A stretch of 64,000 nt of DNA. It comes from Prevotella sp. Its GTDB lineage: Bacteria; Bacteroidota; Bacteroidia; Bacteroidales; Bacteroidaceae. The stretch is from assembly GCA_020026195.1 (NCBI GenBank), contig JAHHQW010000003.1, forward strand, positions 16,293-80,292, read 5' to 3'. The notes below the pieces were generated by a model. It did no database searches. It worked only from the letters and a program-made list of their open reading frames with translations, and had not been told where the DNA came from. The translations under genes and the position numbers were made by a program. Below are positions 8,791 to 17,900 of this stretch, piece after piece. How positions within the stretch are numbered: position 1 is the stretch's first letter; each line of letters begins with the position of its first letter.

Positions 8791-10507
8791 TCTTAACTTC
8801 TCTTGTTTCAGCATTATTGTTGTCACGATGAGAATTTTCTGTATGCTGAGGCTTTTCTTCCTGTGCATTACGTTGCGGTCTGTCCTCTGGAACATTGCGC
8901 TGTTGTCTGTCTTCCTGAGCGTTGCGCTGAGGTTTATCCTCCTGTGCATTACGCTGAGGTCTGTCTTCCTGGTTCCTGTTACGAGGTCTTTCGTCATGCT
9001 CTCCGCGCTGCGGCTTCTCACCACGTTCCTTACGCTGTGGCCTTTCACCGCGTTCTTTACGCTGCGGCTTGTCCTCACGCTCTCTGCGCTGTGGTCTGTC
9101 CTCGCGGTTACCACGCTGAGGTCTGTCCTCACGTTCACTGTGCTGAGGCTTATCCTCACGTTCCTTGCGCTGCGGTCTGTCCTCATTATCGGCAGCACCC
9201 TCTTCGTTCTTAGGCATCTGTCTTTCTTCCTGGTCTCTGCGTGCAGGACGTTCGCCCTGATTTCTGCGAGACTGGCGACCCTGACGTCTTTCGCGCTGAG
9301 GCTTTTCAGAAGATTCTTCTGCTGCTGTCTGTGCTGGCTGTTCGGCATCGGCAGCTACATTATTCTCAGGAGCATCGGCGTTCTGCTGTACAGGTGCAGC
9401 CTTAGGCTTGGCAGCTTTCTGCTTACGCTTCTTCTTACTCTTGTCGAAACGAGTGATGCTCTCGTTCTCCAGAAGGTCCTTAGAACTTTCTGGTTCTACA
9501 CCTTCGCCATCTTCGAGCATTTCGGGCTTCTCACCGCGCTTGTTCATTCTAATTACTTCGAAAGCACGTGCGGCAGAGATAGTTACCAGATTAACAGGAA
9601 TACCCTTCTCCGTGCTGTATGTTATTTCTCCTGCGAGAATATCATTCTTAAAGTGGAAATAGTCGGCATCAAGAGTCTGCAATACAATCTCCTTGCTCGG
9701 CAGTCTCTTACCGGCCTCTATGTAAGTATCAACCTCATAGTTAAGACAGCATTTCAGTTTGGCGCACATACCCGCAAGCTTCTGCGGATTGAGCGAGATG
9801 TCCTGAAAACGCGCGGCATTGGTACTTACGGATACGAAGTTGTTCATCCATGTTGCACAGCATAGTTCGCGTCCGCAGGGACCTGTACCGCCGATACGGC
9901 CGGCCTCCTGACGTGCACCGATCTGTTTCATCTCGATGCGTACGTGGAAAGTCTCTGCCAGAACCTTGATGAGTTTACGGAAGTCTACACGTTCGTCGGC
10001 AATATAATAGAATATGGCCTTGTTTCCATCACCCTGGTACTCAACGTCGCCAATCTTCATGTCAAGACCTAAGCTCTTGGCAATCTCACGGCTCTGAATC
10101 ATTGTTCCGTGTTCACGACTCTTAGCCTCATGATACTTGTCCATGTCCGACTCGCTGGCATGGCGGTATATTCTCAGAATACTGTCCTCCGAACGAAGGT
10201 TGGCCTTCTTTACCTGAAGCAGTACGAGACGTCCGGTAAGAGTTACGACACCGATGTCATGACCCGGATTAGCCTCCACTGCGACGATGTCGCCCTTCTT
10301 AAGGTCTAAGTTATTTACGTTATGGAAATATCCCTTGCGTGTGTGCTTGAACTGCACTTCCACAAGGTCGGTACTTTCTGCATTTCCCGGAACGTCGGCA
10401 AGCCAGTCGTAAGTATTCAGCTGCTTGTCCTGTCGTCCGCATGCGTGGCAGCACAGACCTCGGTCCATATTTTCGTATATCTTAAATTTACATTTCTTAC
10501 ATTCCAT
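8777..10507 (-). CDS. ricT: PSP1/RicT-family protein with zinc ribbon and nonapeptide-repeat tail
   Basis: The 576-residue protein has three parts. Residues 1-25 form a small zinc ribbon (CKKC and CCHAC). Residues 45-330 are the PSP1/RicT core, with GGTGPCGRELCC and KLKCCLNYE; in Bacillus the homologue YaaT/RicT joins the Fe-S-containing RicAFT complex that affects RNA processing and phosphorelay. After a Lys/Pro/Ala linker, residues 441-557 are about 13 copies of a 9-residue unit, [R/Q]-E-D-[R/K]-P-Q-R-x-x, giving a highly charged disordered tail. The gene lies between holB (30 bases upstream) and gldH (14-base overlap), an arrangement I recall from other Bacteroidota. The molecular role in this phylum is not established. 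Confidence 0.88.
   Translation of the reverse strand: MECKKCKFKIYENMDRGLCCHACGRQDKQLNTYDWLADVPGNAESTDLVEVQFKHTRKGYFHNVNNLDLKKGDIVAVEANPGHDIGVVTLTGRLVLLQVKKANLRSEDSILRIYRHASESDMDKYHEAKSREHGTMIQSREIAKSLGLDMKIGDVEYQGDGNKAIFYYIADERVDFRKLIKVLAETFHVRIEMKQIGARQEAGRIGGTGPCGRELCCATWMNNFVSVSTNAARFQDISLNPQKLAGMCAKLKCCLNYEVDTYIEAGKRLPSKEIVLQTLDADYFHFKNDILAGEITYSTEKGIPVNLVTISAARAFEVIRMNKRGEKPEMLEDGEGVEPESSKDLLENESITRFDKSKKKRKQKAAKPKAAPVQQNADAPENNVAADAEQPAQTAAEESSEKPQRERRQGRQSRRNQGERPARRDQEERQMPKNEEGAADNEDRPQRKEREDKPQHSEREDRPQRGNREDRPQRREREDKPQRKERGERPQRKERGEKPQRGEHDERPRNRNQEDRPQRNAQEDKPQRNAQEDRQQRNVPEDRPQRNAQEEKPQHTENSHRDNNNAETREVKNEEN
8837..9187 (-). repeat. 27-base tandem repeat inside ricT
   Basis: About 13 imperfect 27-base units encode the EDRPQRxxR-type tail of the RicT protein. 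The units keep the frame and the charge pattern while diverging at the last two or three residues of each. There are no spacers, so this is a coding minisatellite and not a CRISPR array. Confidence 0.85.
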
Positions 10508-10537
10508 ATTATATAGTTACCAAAATTGGTTTGTTTG

Positions 10538-11677
10538 TCATTGTATCAGCAGAATTATCATCTGTAAGGCAAGGTCGAAGAATACAATCTTTGCATTTGC
10601 ATTCTGTCCTATATCCCTCAGAGCCTTAGACAGAAGTTCTGAAATCTCTATCACGTTGTTCTCATTGATGAATCGTGCAAAATTCTTAGAGAATTTCTCT
10701 TCCTCGGAAGTCATGTAGCACAGTTCGGGATTCTTGAAGTTATACATGAAGTTCTCCCTTATCATCTTTAAGAAATAAGTAAGCATTCTTTTCTGCTTCT
10801 CGCGTCCGTAACCAGCCACTATCTCGCTCCATTTCTTCAGATCCTTTATGTTACGCATATAGGAAAGTCGCATGAGCATTATGAACATGTCGAGAAACTG
10901 GCGATATTCGTTGCCCGTATCAAGCATATCAACAGCCTTGAGCCAGTTGCCGCATGCTATGTGCGCTATTCTGTGAGCTGTGTCGGCATCAAGACTGCGT
11001 CGTTCCATCAGAGCCTTCTCTATCATGTCGTCGCTTATCTGCTTCATATTAATGCGCTGCGTACGACTCTTTATGGTTTCGAGAAGCATTTCAGGACGTT
11101 CGCATACCATTATGTAGATTGTTCCGGCAGGCGGTTCCTCTATCTCCTTGAGCAGTTTGTTGGCACACTGGTCGTTCATTCTTTCGGGCAGCCATATAAT
11201 ATAAATCTTATAACCACCCTGCGAAGGCTTCATATTGACGTTGTGTATGATTACTTCGCTTTCGCCGACGCCGATTTCAGCCTGCTGGTTCTCTGCATGC
11301 ATGGCCTTAAGCCATGTGTTCATTGAGAAATAAGCCCCTTCGCTGAGTAACATCTGACGCCATTCGTTGCAGAAGTCATCACTTGTCATCTTATGTTCCG
11401 GGTTCGTTCCTGCCGGTCTGATAACGGGATAAGAGAAGTAAAGGTCGGGATGAGCCCATTGCGCTGTCATCCTGCAAGCATGGCATTCGTTACAGCTGTC
11501 ATTCTCCCTGTCCTTGTTCTCGCACAGAAGATACGAGGCGAAACTCATGGCTACAGCCATCTTTCCACATCCTTCGGGACCGCATAAAAGAATGGCATGA
11601 GGAATTCTGTCTTCCTCTTTAAGCTGAATAAGCCTTGCTATCGTTTCGTTCTGTCCTATTACTTCTGTAAATTTCAT
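10538..11677 (-). CDS. holB: DNA polymerase III delta' subunit
   Basis: Clamp-loader AAA+ subunit. The 379 residues open with FTEVIGQNETIARLIQLKEEDRIPHAILLCGPEGCGK, the delta'/gamma-type start. The P-loop GPEGCGKM has Met where an ATP-binding subunit has Thr or Ser, consistent with delta' being a poor ATPase. A cysteine cluster, CNECHAC, gives a zinc-binding knuckle, and NKLLKEIEEPPAGTIYIMV with KSRTQRI marks sensor and arginine-finger regions (SRT where SRC is usual). It is the first gene of a unit with ricT and gldH, with its own -7 box at 11722-11729. Confidence 0.92.
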   Translation of the reverse strand: MKFTEVIGQNETIARLIQLKEEDRIPHAILLCGPEGCGKMAVAMSFASYLLCENKDRENDSCNECHACRMTAQWAHPDLYFSYPVIRPAGTNPEHKMTSDDFCNEWRQMLLSEGAYFSMNTWLKAMHAENQQAEIGVGESEVIIHNVNMKPSQGGYKIYIIWLPERMNDQCANKLLKEIEEPPAGTIYIMVCERPEMLLETIKSRTQRINMKQISDDMIEKALMERRSLDADTAHRIAHIACGNWLKAVDMLDTGNEYRQFLDMFIMLMRLSYMRNIKDLKKWSEIVAGYGREKQKRMLTYFLKMIRENFMYNFKNPELCYMTSEEEKFSKNFARFINENNVIEISELLSKALRDIGQNANAKIVFFDLALQMIILLIQ

Positions 11678-11721
11678 AATCTGCCTATGTCTCCATGATT
11701 GCTGGAGGCTGCTTTTTGCCG

Positions 11722-11729
11722 CAAATGTA
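11722..11729 (-). promoter_or_regulatory. -7 promoter box for holB-ricT-gldH
   Basis: TACATTTG on the minus strand fits TAnnTTTG and lies 45 bases before the holB ATG at 11677. No clear -33 TTTG is found at 19-23 bases. Confidence 0.55.
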
Positions 11730-11840
11730 CTAAAAAATTTGTTAATATCCTACTGCACAAGTGTTTTTACGTGTATGTATTGTGCACAATAGTATAAAAT
11801 TTATTGATATTAGCTTTAAAGTGGCAATGTTATGTTGAAA

Positions 11841-11882
11841 TAAAAAATAGCGGAGTTATCCTTTGTTTTTGGAACTCCGCTA
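11841..11882 (-). terminator. Rho-independent terminator of the ompA-like gene
   Basis: Read on the minus strand, a 10-bp stem (TAGCGGAGTT with AACTCCGCTA) is followed by a run of six T residues, 65 bases beyond the stop of the OmpA-family gene. Confidence 0.85.
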
Positions 11883-11946
11883 CCTTATCTTCATGAATGT
11901 ATCACGCTGGCTTCAAACTACGGATACATCAAAATTTATTCGGATA

Positions 11947-12831
11947 TTACTTCGCTTCACCCTCTGGAGCCTTGTCGATGAGGTCCATGAACTGGTCGAG
12001 TTTCGGAGTGATGATGATCTGTGTACGACGGTTGCGCTGACGTCCCTTCTCTGTATCGTTCTTAGCGATAGGATTGAATTCGCCGCGGCCGCCTGCTGTA
12101 AGACGCTTAGGATCTACACCATACTTCTTCTGGAGATACTGTACAACGCTTGATGCACGCAGACAGCTGAGGTCCCAGTTGTTACGGATGTTAGGACGAG
12201 AGATTGGAAGGTCGTCTGTGTTACCCTCGATAAGAACATCGTAGTCCTCATAGTCCATGATAATCTTAGCAATCTTGCTGAGAGTCTCTTCTGCACGTTC
12301 GTTGATTTCGTAGCTGCCGAGCTTGTAGAGCATGTTGTCGGCAAGTGAGATGTAAACTACACCCTTGAGCACCTGTACGTCAACTTCCTTCATCTCTTCT
12401 GTGTTGAGAGAACGAGTAAGTTTGTTTGTAAGAGCCATGTTCAGAGAGTCTGACTTAGACTTAGCTTCAACAAGGCGCTTGATGAATGCGTTAGAAGCAT
12501 TGATTTCGTCTACGAGCTTAGAGATGTTTACACTTGTCTGAGTGTTAGACTGAAGACTCTGGTCGAGTGAACCCTGGAGTGATTCGTAAGAAGAACGGAG
12601 AGTTTCGTTGTTGTTCTTGAGTTCTTCGTTTCTGCTCTTAAGTCCAGAAACTTCAGAACGAGCGGCAGCCAAGTCTTCCTTAGCTTCCATATATTTACCC
12701 ATGAGGTCTTTGCTGCTGTTACGGCAGTCGTTGAGTTCGGCCTGACATTTCTCTAAATCTTTCTTTGAAACACAACTTGTAAAACAAAGTGCGAATACCA
12801 AAACTGGTAATAATATCAAAATCTTTTTCAT
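11947..12831 (-). CDS. OmpA-family peptidoglycan-binding lipoprotein
   Basis: The 294-residue protein begins with a lipoprotein signal (lipobox CFTSC), followed by a long coiled coil (about residues 25-130). A C-terminal OmpA domain (about 150-280) carries the peptidoglycan-binding signature NWDLSCLRASSVVQYL and the closing block KGRQRNRRTQIIITPK. It probably ties the outer membrane to the cell wall. It stands alone, with its own -7 box upstream and terminator downstream. The coiled-coil-plus-OmpA layout is common in Bacteroidota and I cannot give a specific gene name. Confidence 0.9.
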   Translation of the reverse strand: MKKILILLPVLVFALCFTSCVSKKDLEKCQAELNDCRNSSKDLMGKYMEAKEDLAAARSEVSGLKSRNEELKNNNETLRSSYESLQGSLDQSLQSNTQTSVNISKLVDEINASNAFIKRLVEAKSKSDSLNMALTNKLTRSLNTEEMKEVDVQVLKGVVYISLADNMLYKLGSYEINERAEETLSKIAKIIMDYEDYDVLIEGNTDDLPISRPNIRNNWDLSCLRASSVVQYLQKKYGVDPKRLTAGGRGEFNPIAKNDTEKGRQRNRRTQIIITPKLDQFMDLIDKAPEGEAK

Positions 12832-12861
12832 CTTTAAATATTTTGTTTAACTTGTTTGCTG

Positions 12862-12869
12862 CAAAGTTA
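12862..12869 (-). promoter_or_regulatory. -7 promoter box for the ompA-like gene
   Basis: TAACTTTG on the minus strand, 31 bases before the ATG at 12831, fits TAnnTTTG. The -33 element is not recognisable. Confidence 0.6.
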
Positions 12870-12977
12870 TTTATTTAAGCGGATATAAAGAAAAATATTT
12901 CAAATAATTAATCGTAACATAAGTTTTTTGTGATAAATTAACCACTTATGTATGTTCTGACATGAAAATGTAAATAC

Positions 12978-13391
12978 TTATTTCATCAGTATTATGGCTT
13001 TCCAAACGTCCGTATCATTAACACTGTCAGTCCTTTCGACTGTTCCGGTAAGGGCAAGATTGAAGTGATATTTGTAACGTTCTACCATGTGCTCGTAGAG
13101 TTTTTTGTCACCTCCCAGGGTGTACTTTATAAGTGACGTCGCTCCCTCAAAAGTTTTCGGTTCTGACAGTCTCTGTGGTATTTCGATACCGTTTACCGAA
13201 GCGAAGGCACGAGCTATTGCTTTGTTAAATTCACCCGATAAACTGTCGATGTTATTTACGAGCAGCTGCTTTATAGTTATGGGCTGCGCCGATGTAATGT
13301 CGGTGGTAAGGATTCCGCTGCCCATCTTTGTGAAATAAGAGTTGAAGAAAGCTCTCACAAGAACTTCTACAATATGTTTATCCGTTTTCAT
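12978..13391 (-). CDS. Conserved-looking hypothetical protein, end of the queG operon
   Basis: I do not recognise this 137-residue protein. It has no signal peptide or membrane helix and looks soluble and mostly helical, with VLVRAFFNSYFTKMGSGILTTD near the start and a hydrophobic end (VWKAIILMK). The start overlaps the queG end by 14 bases, which supports translation and co-transcription. That does not prove a role in queuosine synthesis, because the operon also holds unrelated envelope genes. Confidence 0.7.
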   Translation of the reverse strand: MKTDKHIVEVLVRAFFNSYFTKMGSGILTTDITSAQPITIKQLLVNNIDSLSGEFNKAIARAFASVNGIEIPQRLSEPKTFEGATSLIKYTLGGDKKLYEHMVERYKYHFNLALTGTVERTDSVNDTDVWKAIILMK

Positions 13392-14310
13392 TTTTCTTAT
13401 CTGATTCTAATTTCGTTTTTATGTTACGCATAAGTCCGCCGTATTTTACTCTCTTTACGGCACTTCCCTTAAATATCTTCTGATACTGCTCTACGGTGAG
13501 GTTTTCCCACTCTTTGCGCGTCATCTTGAGAAGCTCTTCCCTCGGCTGCAAAAGAGGTTCTGTGGTAGGTGTTGCAAATCTGTTCCACGGACAGGCAGTC
13601 TGACAGCGGTCGCATCCGTAAATAGTATCGCCCATCTTACTGGCAATGTCATGAGGTATCTCGCCTCGGTTTTCTATTGTCTGGTAAGACAGACACAGAG
13701 AAGCATCCAGTTCCTTGTCTTTCTTAAGTGCTCCTGTGGGACAGGCATCAATACAGGCATGACAGTTGCCGCAGCGCGAAGGCATAGGCTCGTCGTATTC
13801 AAGTTCTATATCAAGGAAAAGTTCTCCTAAAAAAAACTTGCTGCCCGCATGAGGAATAATAAGCTGATGATTACGACCGGTCCATCCGAGTCCTGCCTTG
13901 ACAGCCCAGTAACGTTCTAACACCGGGGCCGTGTCGCAGAATGCTCTGAAGTTTTCAAAGCCAAAATGAGCTGCAAGCTGGAATAATTTAGATTTAACGA
14001 TGTCGTGGTAATCACTTCCTAAGGCATAGTCGGCAAACTGAAATTCACCTTCAGGTATTCGTTCGGGAGGAAAATAGTTAAGAGCAACGCACACGATGCT
14101 CTTTGTTCCTTCCATCAGCAGAGTAGGGTCGAGACGCTTGTCAGTATTGTTGGCCATGTACTGCATGTCGGCATATCCGTCGTTGTCAATCCATTGCAGC
14201 ACATGTCTTGCAACCTCCTCTTCCACGGGAGCAGCCTTCGCAATACCACAAGAATAAAAGCCGAGGTTAATAGCCTCGGCTTTTATATCATTCGAAAGTT
14301 TTGAATTCAT
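13378..14310 (-). CDS. queG: Epoxyqueuosine reductase QueG
   Basis: Cobalamin-dependent iron-sulfur enzyme that reduces epoxyqueuosine to queuosine in tRNA. The 310 residues show the N-terminal DUF1730-type domain (YADMQYMANNTDKRLDP, IVCVALNYF) and two 4Fe-4S clusters, C-G-N-C-H-A-C with a further CP, and C-D-R-C with ACPWN. It is shorter than E. coli QueG, which carries an extra C-terminal repeat domain. It overlaps the deacetylase gene upstream by 23 bases. Confidence 0.95.
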   Translation of the reverse strand: MNSKLSNDIKAEAINLGFYSCGIAKAAPVEEEVARHVLQWIDNDGYADMQYMANNTDKRLDPTLLMEGTKSIVCVALNYFPPERIPEGEFQFADYALGSDYHDIVKSKLFQLAAHFGFENFRAFCDTAPVLERYWAVKAGLGWTGRNHQLIIPHAGSKFFLGELFLDIELEYDEPMPSRCGNCHACIDACPTGALKKDKELDASLCLSYQTIENRGEIPHDIASKMGDTIYGCDRCQTACPWNRFATPTTEPLLQPREELLKMTRKEWENLTVEQYQKIFKGSAVKRVKYGGLMRNIKTKLESDKKNENG

Positions 14311-14899
14311 ATCCCTGCTGTTTCAACCATTTAAGCGATTCGGGCAGTGCGTATCGCAGTTTGTCTATACTCTTCACTGAGTCGTGAAAAGTAATGATAC
14401 TGCCATTACGTGCGTATCGTTTTACGTTCTTCACGACACCTTCGGCAGTCATCCACTTACTGTAGTCGCGAGTAACGAGGTCCCACATCACAATTCTGTA
14501 TTTTCTGCCAAGCCAGAAGTACTGGTCCCAGCGCATCCATCCGTGCGGAGGTCTGAACAGATTAGAATGAATAAGGGCATCAGCCTTTTCTGCATTGGCA
14601 TTGTACATCTTCGTAGAATGTCTTGCACCGCTGATGTGATTGAACGTATGGTTTCCCAGACGATGTCCGTCAGCCTTAATCATTTCAAAGAGTTCAGGAT
14701 ACTTTCTTACGTTGTCGCCAACCATGAAGAAAGTAGCCTTGACATTAAATTCCTTGAGAGTTTTCAGAATGAAAGGTGTAGCTTCCGGTACAGGCCCGTC
14801 ATCGAAGGTCAGATAAACTGCCTTTTCGTGAGGGTCCATTCTCCATGTAGCACGTGGGTATAACCACCGCAGCCATATTGCCGGTTGCTCAATAATCAT
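14288..14899 (-). CDS. Polysaccharide deacetylase (NodB domain)
   Basis: Carbohydrate esterase family 4 type protein of 203 residues that would remove N-acetyl groups from a glycan. Seen are the metal and catalytic Asp motif TFDDGP, the metal-binding His pair in HRLGNHTFNH, and RPPHGWMRW. There is no obvious signal peptide, although the first 20 residues (WLRWLYPRATW) are aromatic and could associate with the membrane. The substrate is unknown. It follows the large DUF2723 gene by 9 bases, which hints at glycan or glycoprotein work in the envelope. Confidence 0.9.
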   Translation of the reverse strand: MIIEQPAIWLRWLYPRATWRMDPHEKAVYLTFDDGPVPEATPFILKTLKEFNVKATFFMVGDNVRKYPELFEMIKADGHRLGNHTFNHISGARHSTKMYNANAEKADALIHSNLFRPPHGWMRWDQYFWLGRKYRIVMWDLVTRDYSKWMTAEGVVKNVKRYARNGSIITFHDSVKSIDKLRYALPESLKWLKQQGYEFKTFE

Positions 14900-14908
14900 A
14901 TCTGTTCT

Positions 14909-17900
14909 TTACATGTTTATAATCTTAGAACATCTTTCGTTGAAGTCTTTTGCAAACGGTTCAAACCAGCTCTGTAGTGAAGCACCAAGTTCCATGTCGA
15001 ATTTCTTCGCTGCCTCTACAGTGTGTCCTAATATATTATAATCAATGATACATTCGCCCATGTTGTATCTTAACATGTCGTCAGACATTGAGCTATAGTA
15101 GTTTATCACGCTTCTGCAATACTCAGCAAGTTCTGTCAGGAACAATCTTGAGTTTTCTCTGTGTTCCGATGCTGCAATCTGAGTAATTGTATCTGTCACC
15201 TTCTTCTGCATCTCCTTGCCGAATTCTCCGTCAAAGCCGTGAGCCTTCTGTATAAGCTCCATGAGAATCTTCAAGTTGAGCATACTGTCGCTGATAGAAA
15301 TGTTAAACTTGCTTGGTGACATTGTGATATAGTACAGGATATACTGACTGCTTGTGTTAGCAAGAGTATTCAGAATCTCCTTAGCTCTCTTTGTGTCGCC
15401 TGCATAATAGTAAGCCGATGCCATCTGGTCTGCGCCGCTGATCCATGTCATTGGGATGTTATATTCGGGCAGAACCTTCTCAGAGTACTTCAGAACCTCA
15501 AGTGCGCGTTTTGTATCGCCTTCTTCAATGAGGTGCGAAGCAAGACTTGTAAACAGACGTCTGTGAGTATAGCACATGCGCATGATAGTTTCGTCGATGT
15601 ATATTCCCTTCTTGTCGAGACCACCGAACTTAAACTTATGCATCATGTTGTCGTAAACCTTTTCAGTATCGAAGTTCTTTGCGCCCTCCTTGTTCGTTGT
15701 GAACGGAGTGATACGGTTGGCAAGACCTTCCTGAACGAAGTTTTCTCCAAGATTCATATAGTTGTCAGAACCTACTGTGGTGGCCACGTAGATAGGACGT
15801 GTCCAGTTAGCATTTGCAAGCATTTCGAGAATCATAAGGTCGCCCTTGTAGAGAGCACCCTTATTTTTAAGAGATATCACCATCTTGTCGGGAATGCTGT
15901 CTTCAGCGAGTAACATGCCGCTCTTCTTAACAGCTTCCTTGTCTACGGTGAGGTAGATAGTATCTGTAGGAATAACGTGCATAGACTTATCGTTAGAGAG
16001 CACCCATCTGTTGATGATGTTCTTAAGTTCGAAAGGCTCTTCGCCAAATAATCTCTTCGCATCATCAGGTGACTGCTTGTAAGCTTCCATAATATCATGC
16101 TTGAGTTCCGGAACGATGTCGATATATTCGTTTACGCCTGTGCAGTACTTAAGTCTCTTCCAGCTGATAGGCAGTGAAGGAGAGTCGTAAGCCTGGCGCT
16201 TCATCTGGTCGATATACCAGTCAGTCTGCAAATAAGAGAGGTTGCAAACTCTCGCGTCAGTTCTCAGGCCTTCAGCTTCCTGACAGTACCACAGCGGGAA
16301 CGTATCGTTATCACCATTGGTGAAGATGATAGGATAACCCTTCTCCTGCATAGACATGAGGTAGTTAGAACCGAAGTCGCGACAAGTAGAGCGTCCTGAA
16401 CGGTCGTGGTCGTCCCATGTCTGAGAAGCCATCTGGATAGGTACGAGAAGGCAGAGCAGAGATATTACTGCTGGAAGCCATACGGCCTCTGTCTTAAGTT
16501 TCTTCTTCAACATATCAATGATGGCAGCAACACCGAGACCGCACCATATTGCAAATGCATAGAACGAACCTGCGTAAGCATAGTCACGTTCACGTGGCTG
16601 CATAGGTGTCTGGTTAAGGTATATAACGATTGCAAGACCAGTCATGAAGAACAAGAAGAATACAACCCAGAACTGCTTAACACCACGGTTGCCGCGGCAT
16701 GTCTGCCAGAACAGACCGATGAGTCCGAGAAGCAGAGGCAGACAGTAGAATACGTTGTGTCCCTTGTTGTCCTTAAGATCATCGGGCAGTTTGTCCTGAT
16801 CGCCGTACATCATGTTATCAATGAACGGAATACCTGTAATCCAGTTGCCATGTTCAGCCTCACCGTTACCCTGTATATCGTTCTGACGACCGGCGAAGTT
16901 CCACATGAAGTATCGCCAGTACATGAAGTTACACTGGTAAGAGAGGAAGAAACGAATGTTGTCAAGCTGTGAAGGTATCTGAACATCTATCATTTCTCCA
17001 CATCTGTCGTAAGGAACAGAAGAGTAGCTCATTTCTCCCATCCACTGTTTGTAGACATCAGCGAACTTTCTGTCGTACATACGTGGGAAGAACATATTCT
17101 GAGCATACTGATAGTTAGTCTTATGATGAATTACTACATAAGAATCCTTTTCATCTTCGCTTTCCTTTTCCTTCTGCTGATAGATAGGAGCACCCTGTTT
17201 TACGACCGGACGGCACATATTGCCATTTGTCTCAAGTGCAACTTCAGAGTTGAATGTCTGTCCGTAAAGCAGCGGACGGTATCCGTACTGGTCGCGGCTC
17301 AGATAACTTCCGAGAGTGAAGATGTCCTCAGGAGAGTTCTGGTCCATAGGAGGATTGGCTGCCGAACGAATAACGATGAGGGCATAGCTTGAATAACCTA
17401 TCATTATCATTAGCAGAGAAAGCAGTATAGAGTTCTTTATTCTTGAAGAAACGAGAGCCTTCTTCTCCTTCTTTATATTCAGTACAAACCACAGCGCAAC
17501 AAGTACCACCAGTCCGATGATGAATGCCGACCAACCGTATCCGTAGAAAGGAATACCGAGCATTGCTACAGAGAGCAGGAACGATAAGTTCTCAAGCTTG
17601 GGATTCTTAGCTGTGAAACTCTCATAGATAGCCCATACGATAGTTGCAGTAAGCAGCAGAATATAGATTATCAGACCCGTGTTGAACGAGAATCCGAGAG
17701 TGTTTACGAAGAAAAGTTCGAACCATCCGCCAACTGTTATGATGCCGGGGATAACGCCGTACAATATAGCTGTAACGAGTGCAAACGATATAAGGAGTGC
17801 AATGAGCGAACCCTTAAGGTCTGCATTCGGGAACTTACGATAATAGAACACCAGTACGATGGCAGGAACGCACAGCAGGTTAAGCAGATGCACACCGATA

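Noticed and set aside
8837..9187. CRISPR-like periodic repeats
   Set aside because: 27-base units are contiguous without spacers and encode a nonapeptide repeat in frame.
8791..9348. Upstream extension of the gldH frame
   Set aside because: It only reads the ricT minisatellite in another frame; the lipoprotein signal starts at 8790.
8828..9865. Long plus-strand frame opposite ricT
   Set aside because: It is the complement of the ricT repeats and reads as Leu/Arg/Ser-rich low-complexity sequence; ricT is clearly the real gene.
12917..12951. ACATAAGT / ACTTATGT inverted repeat as terminator of the queG unit
   Set aside because: A 19-base loop and no T run on the minus strand; not convincing as a terminator.
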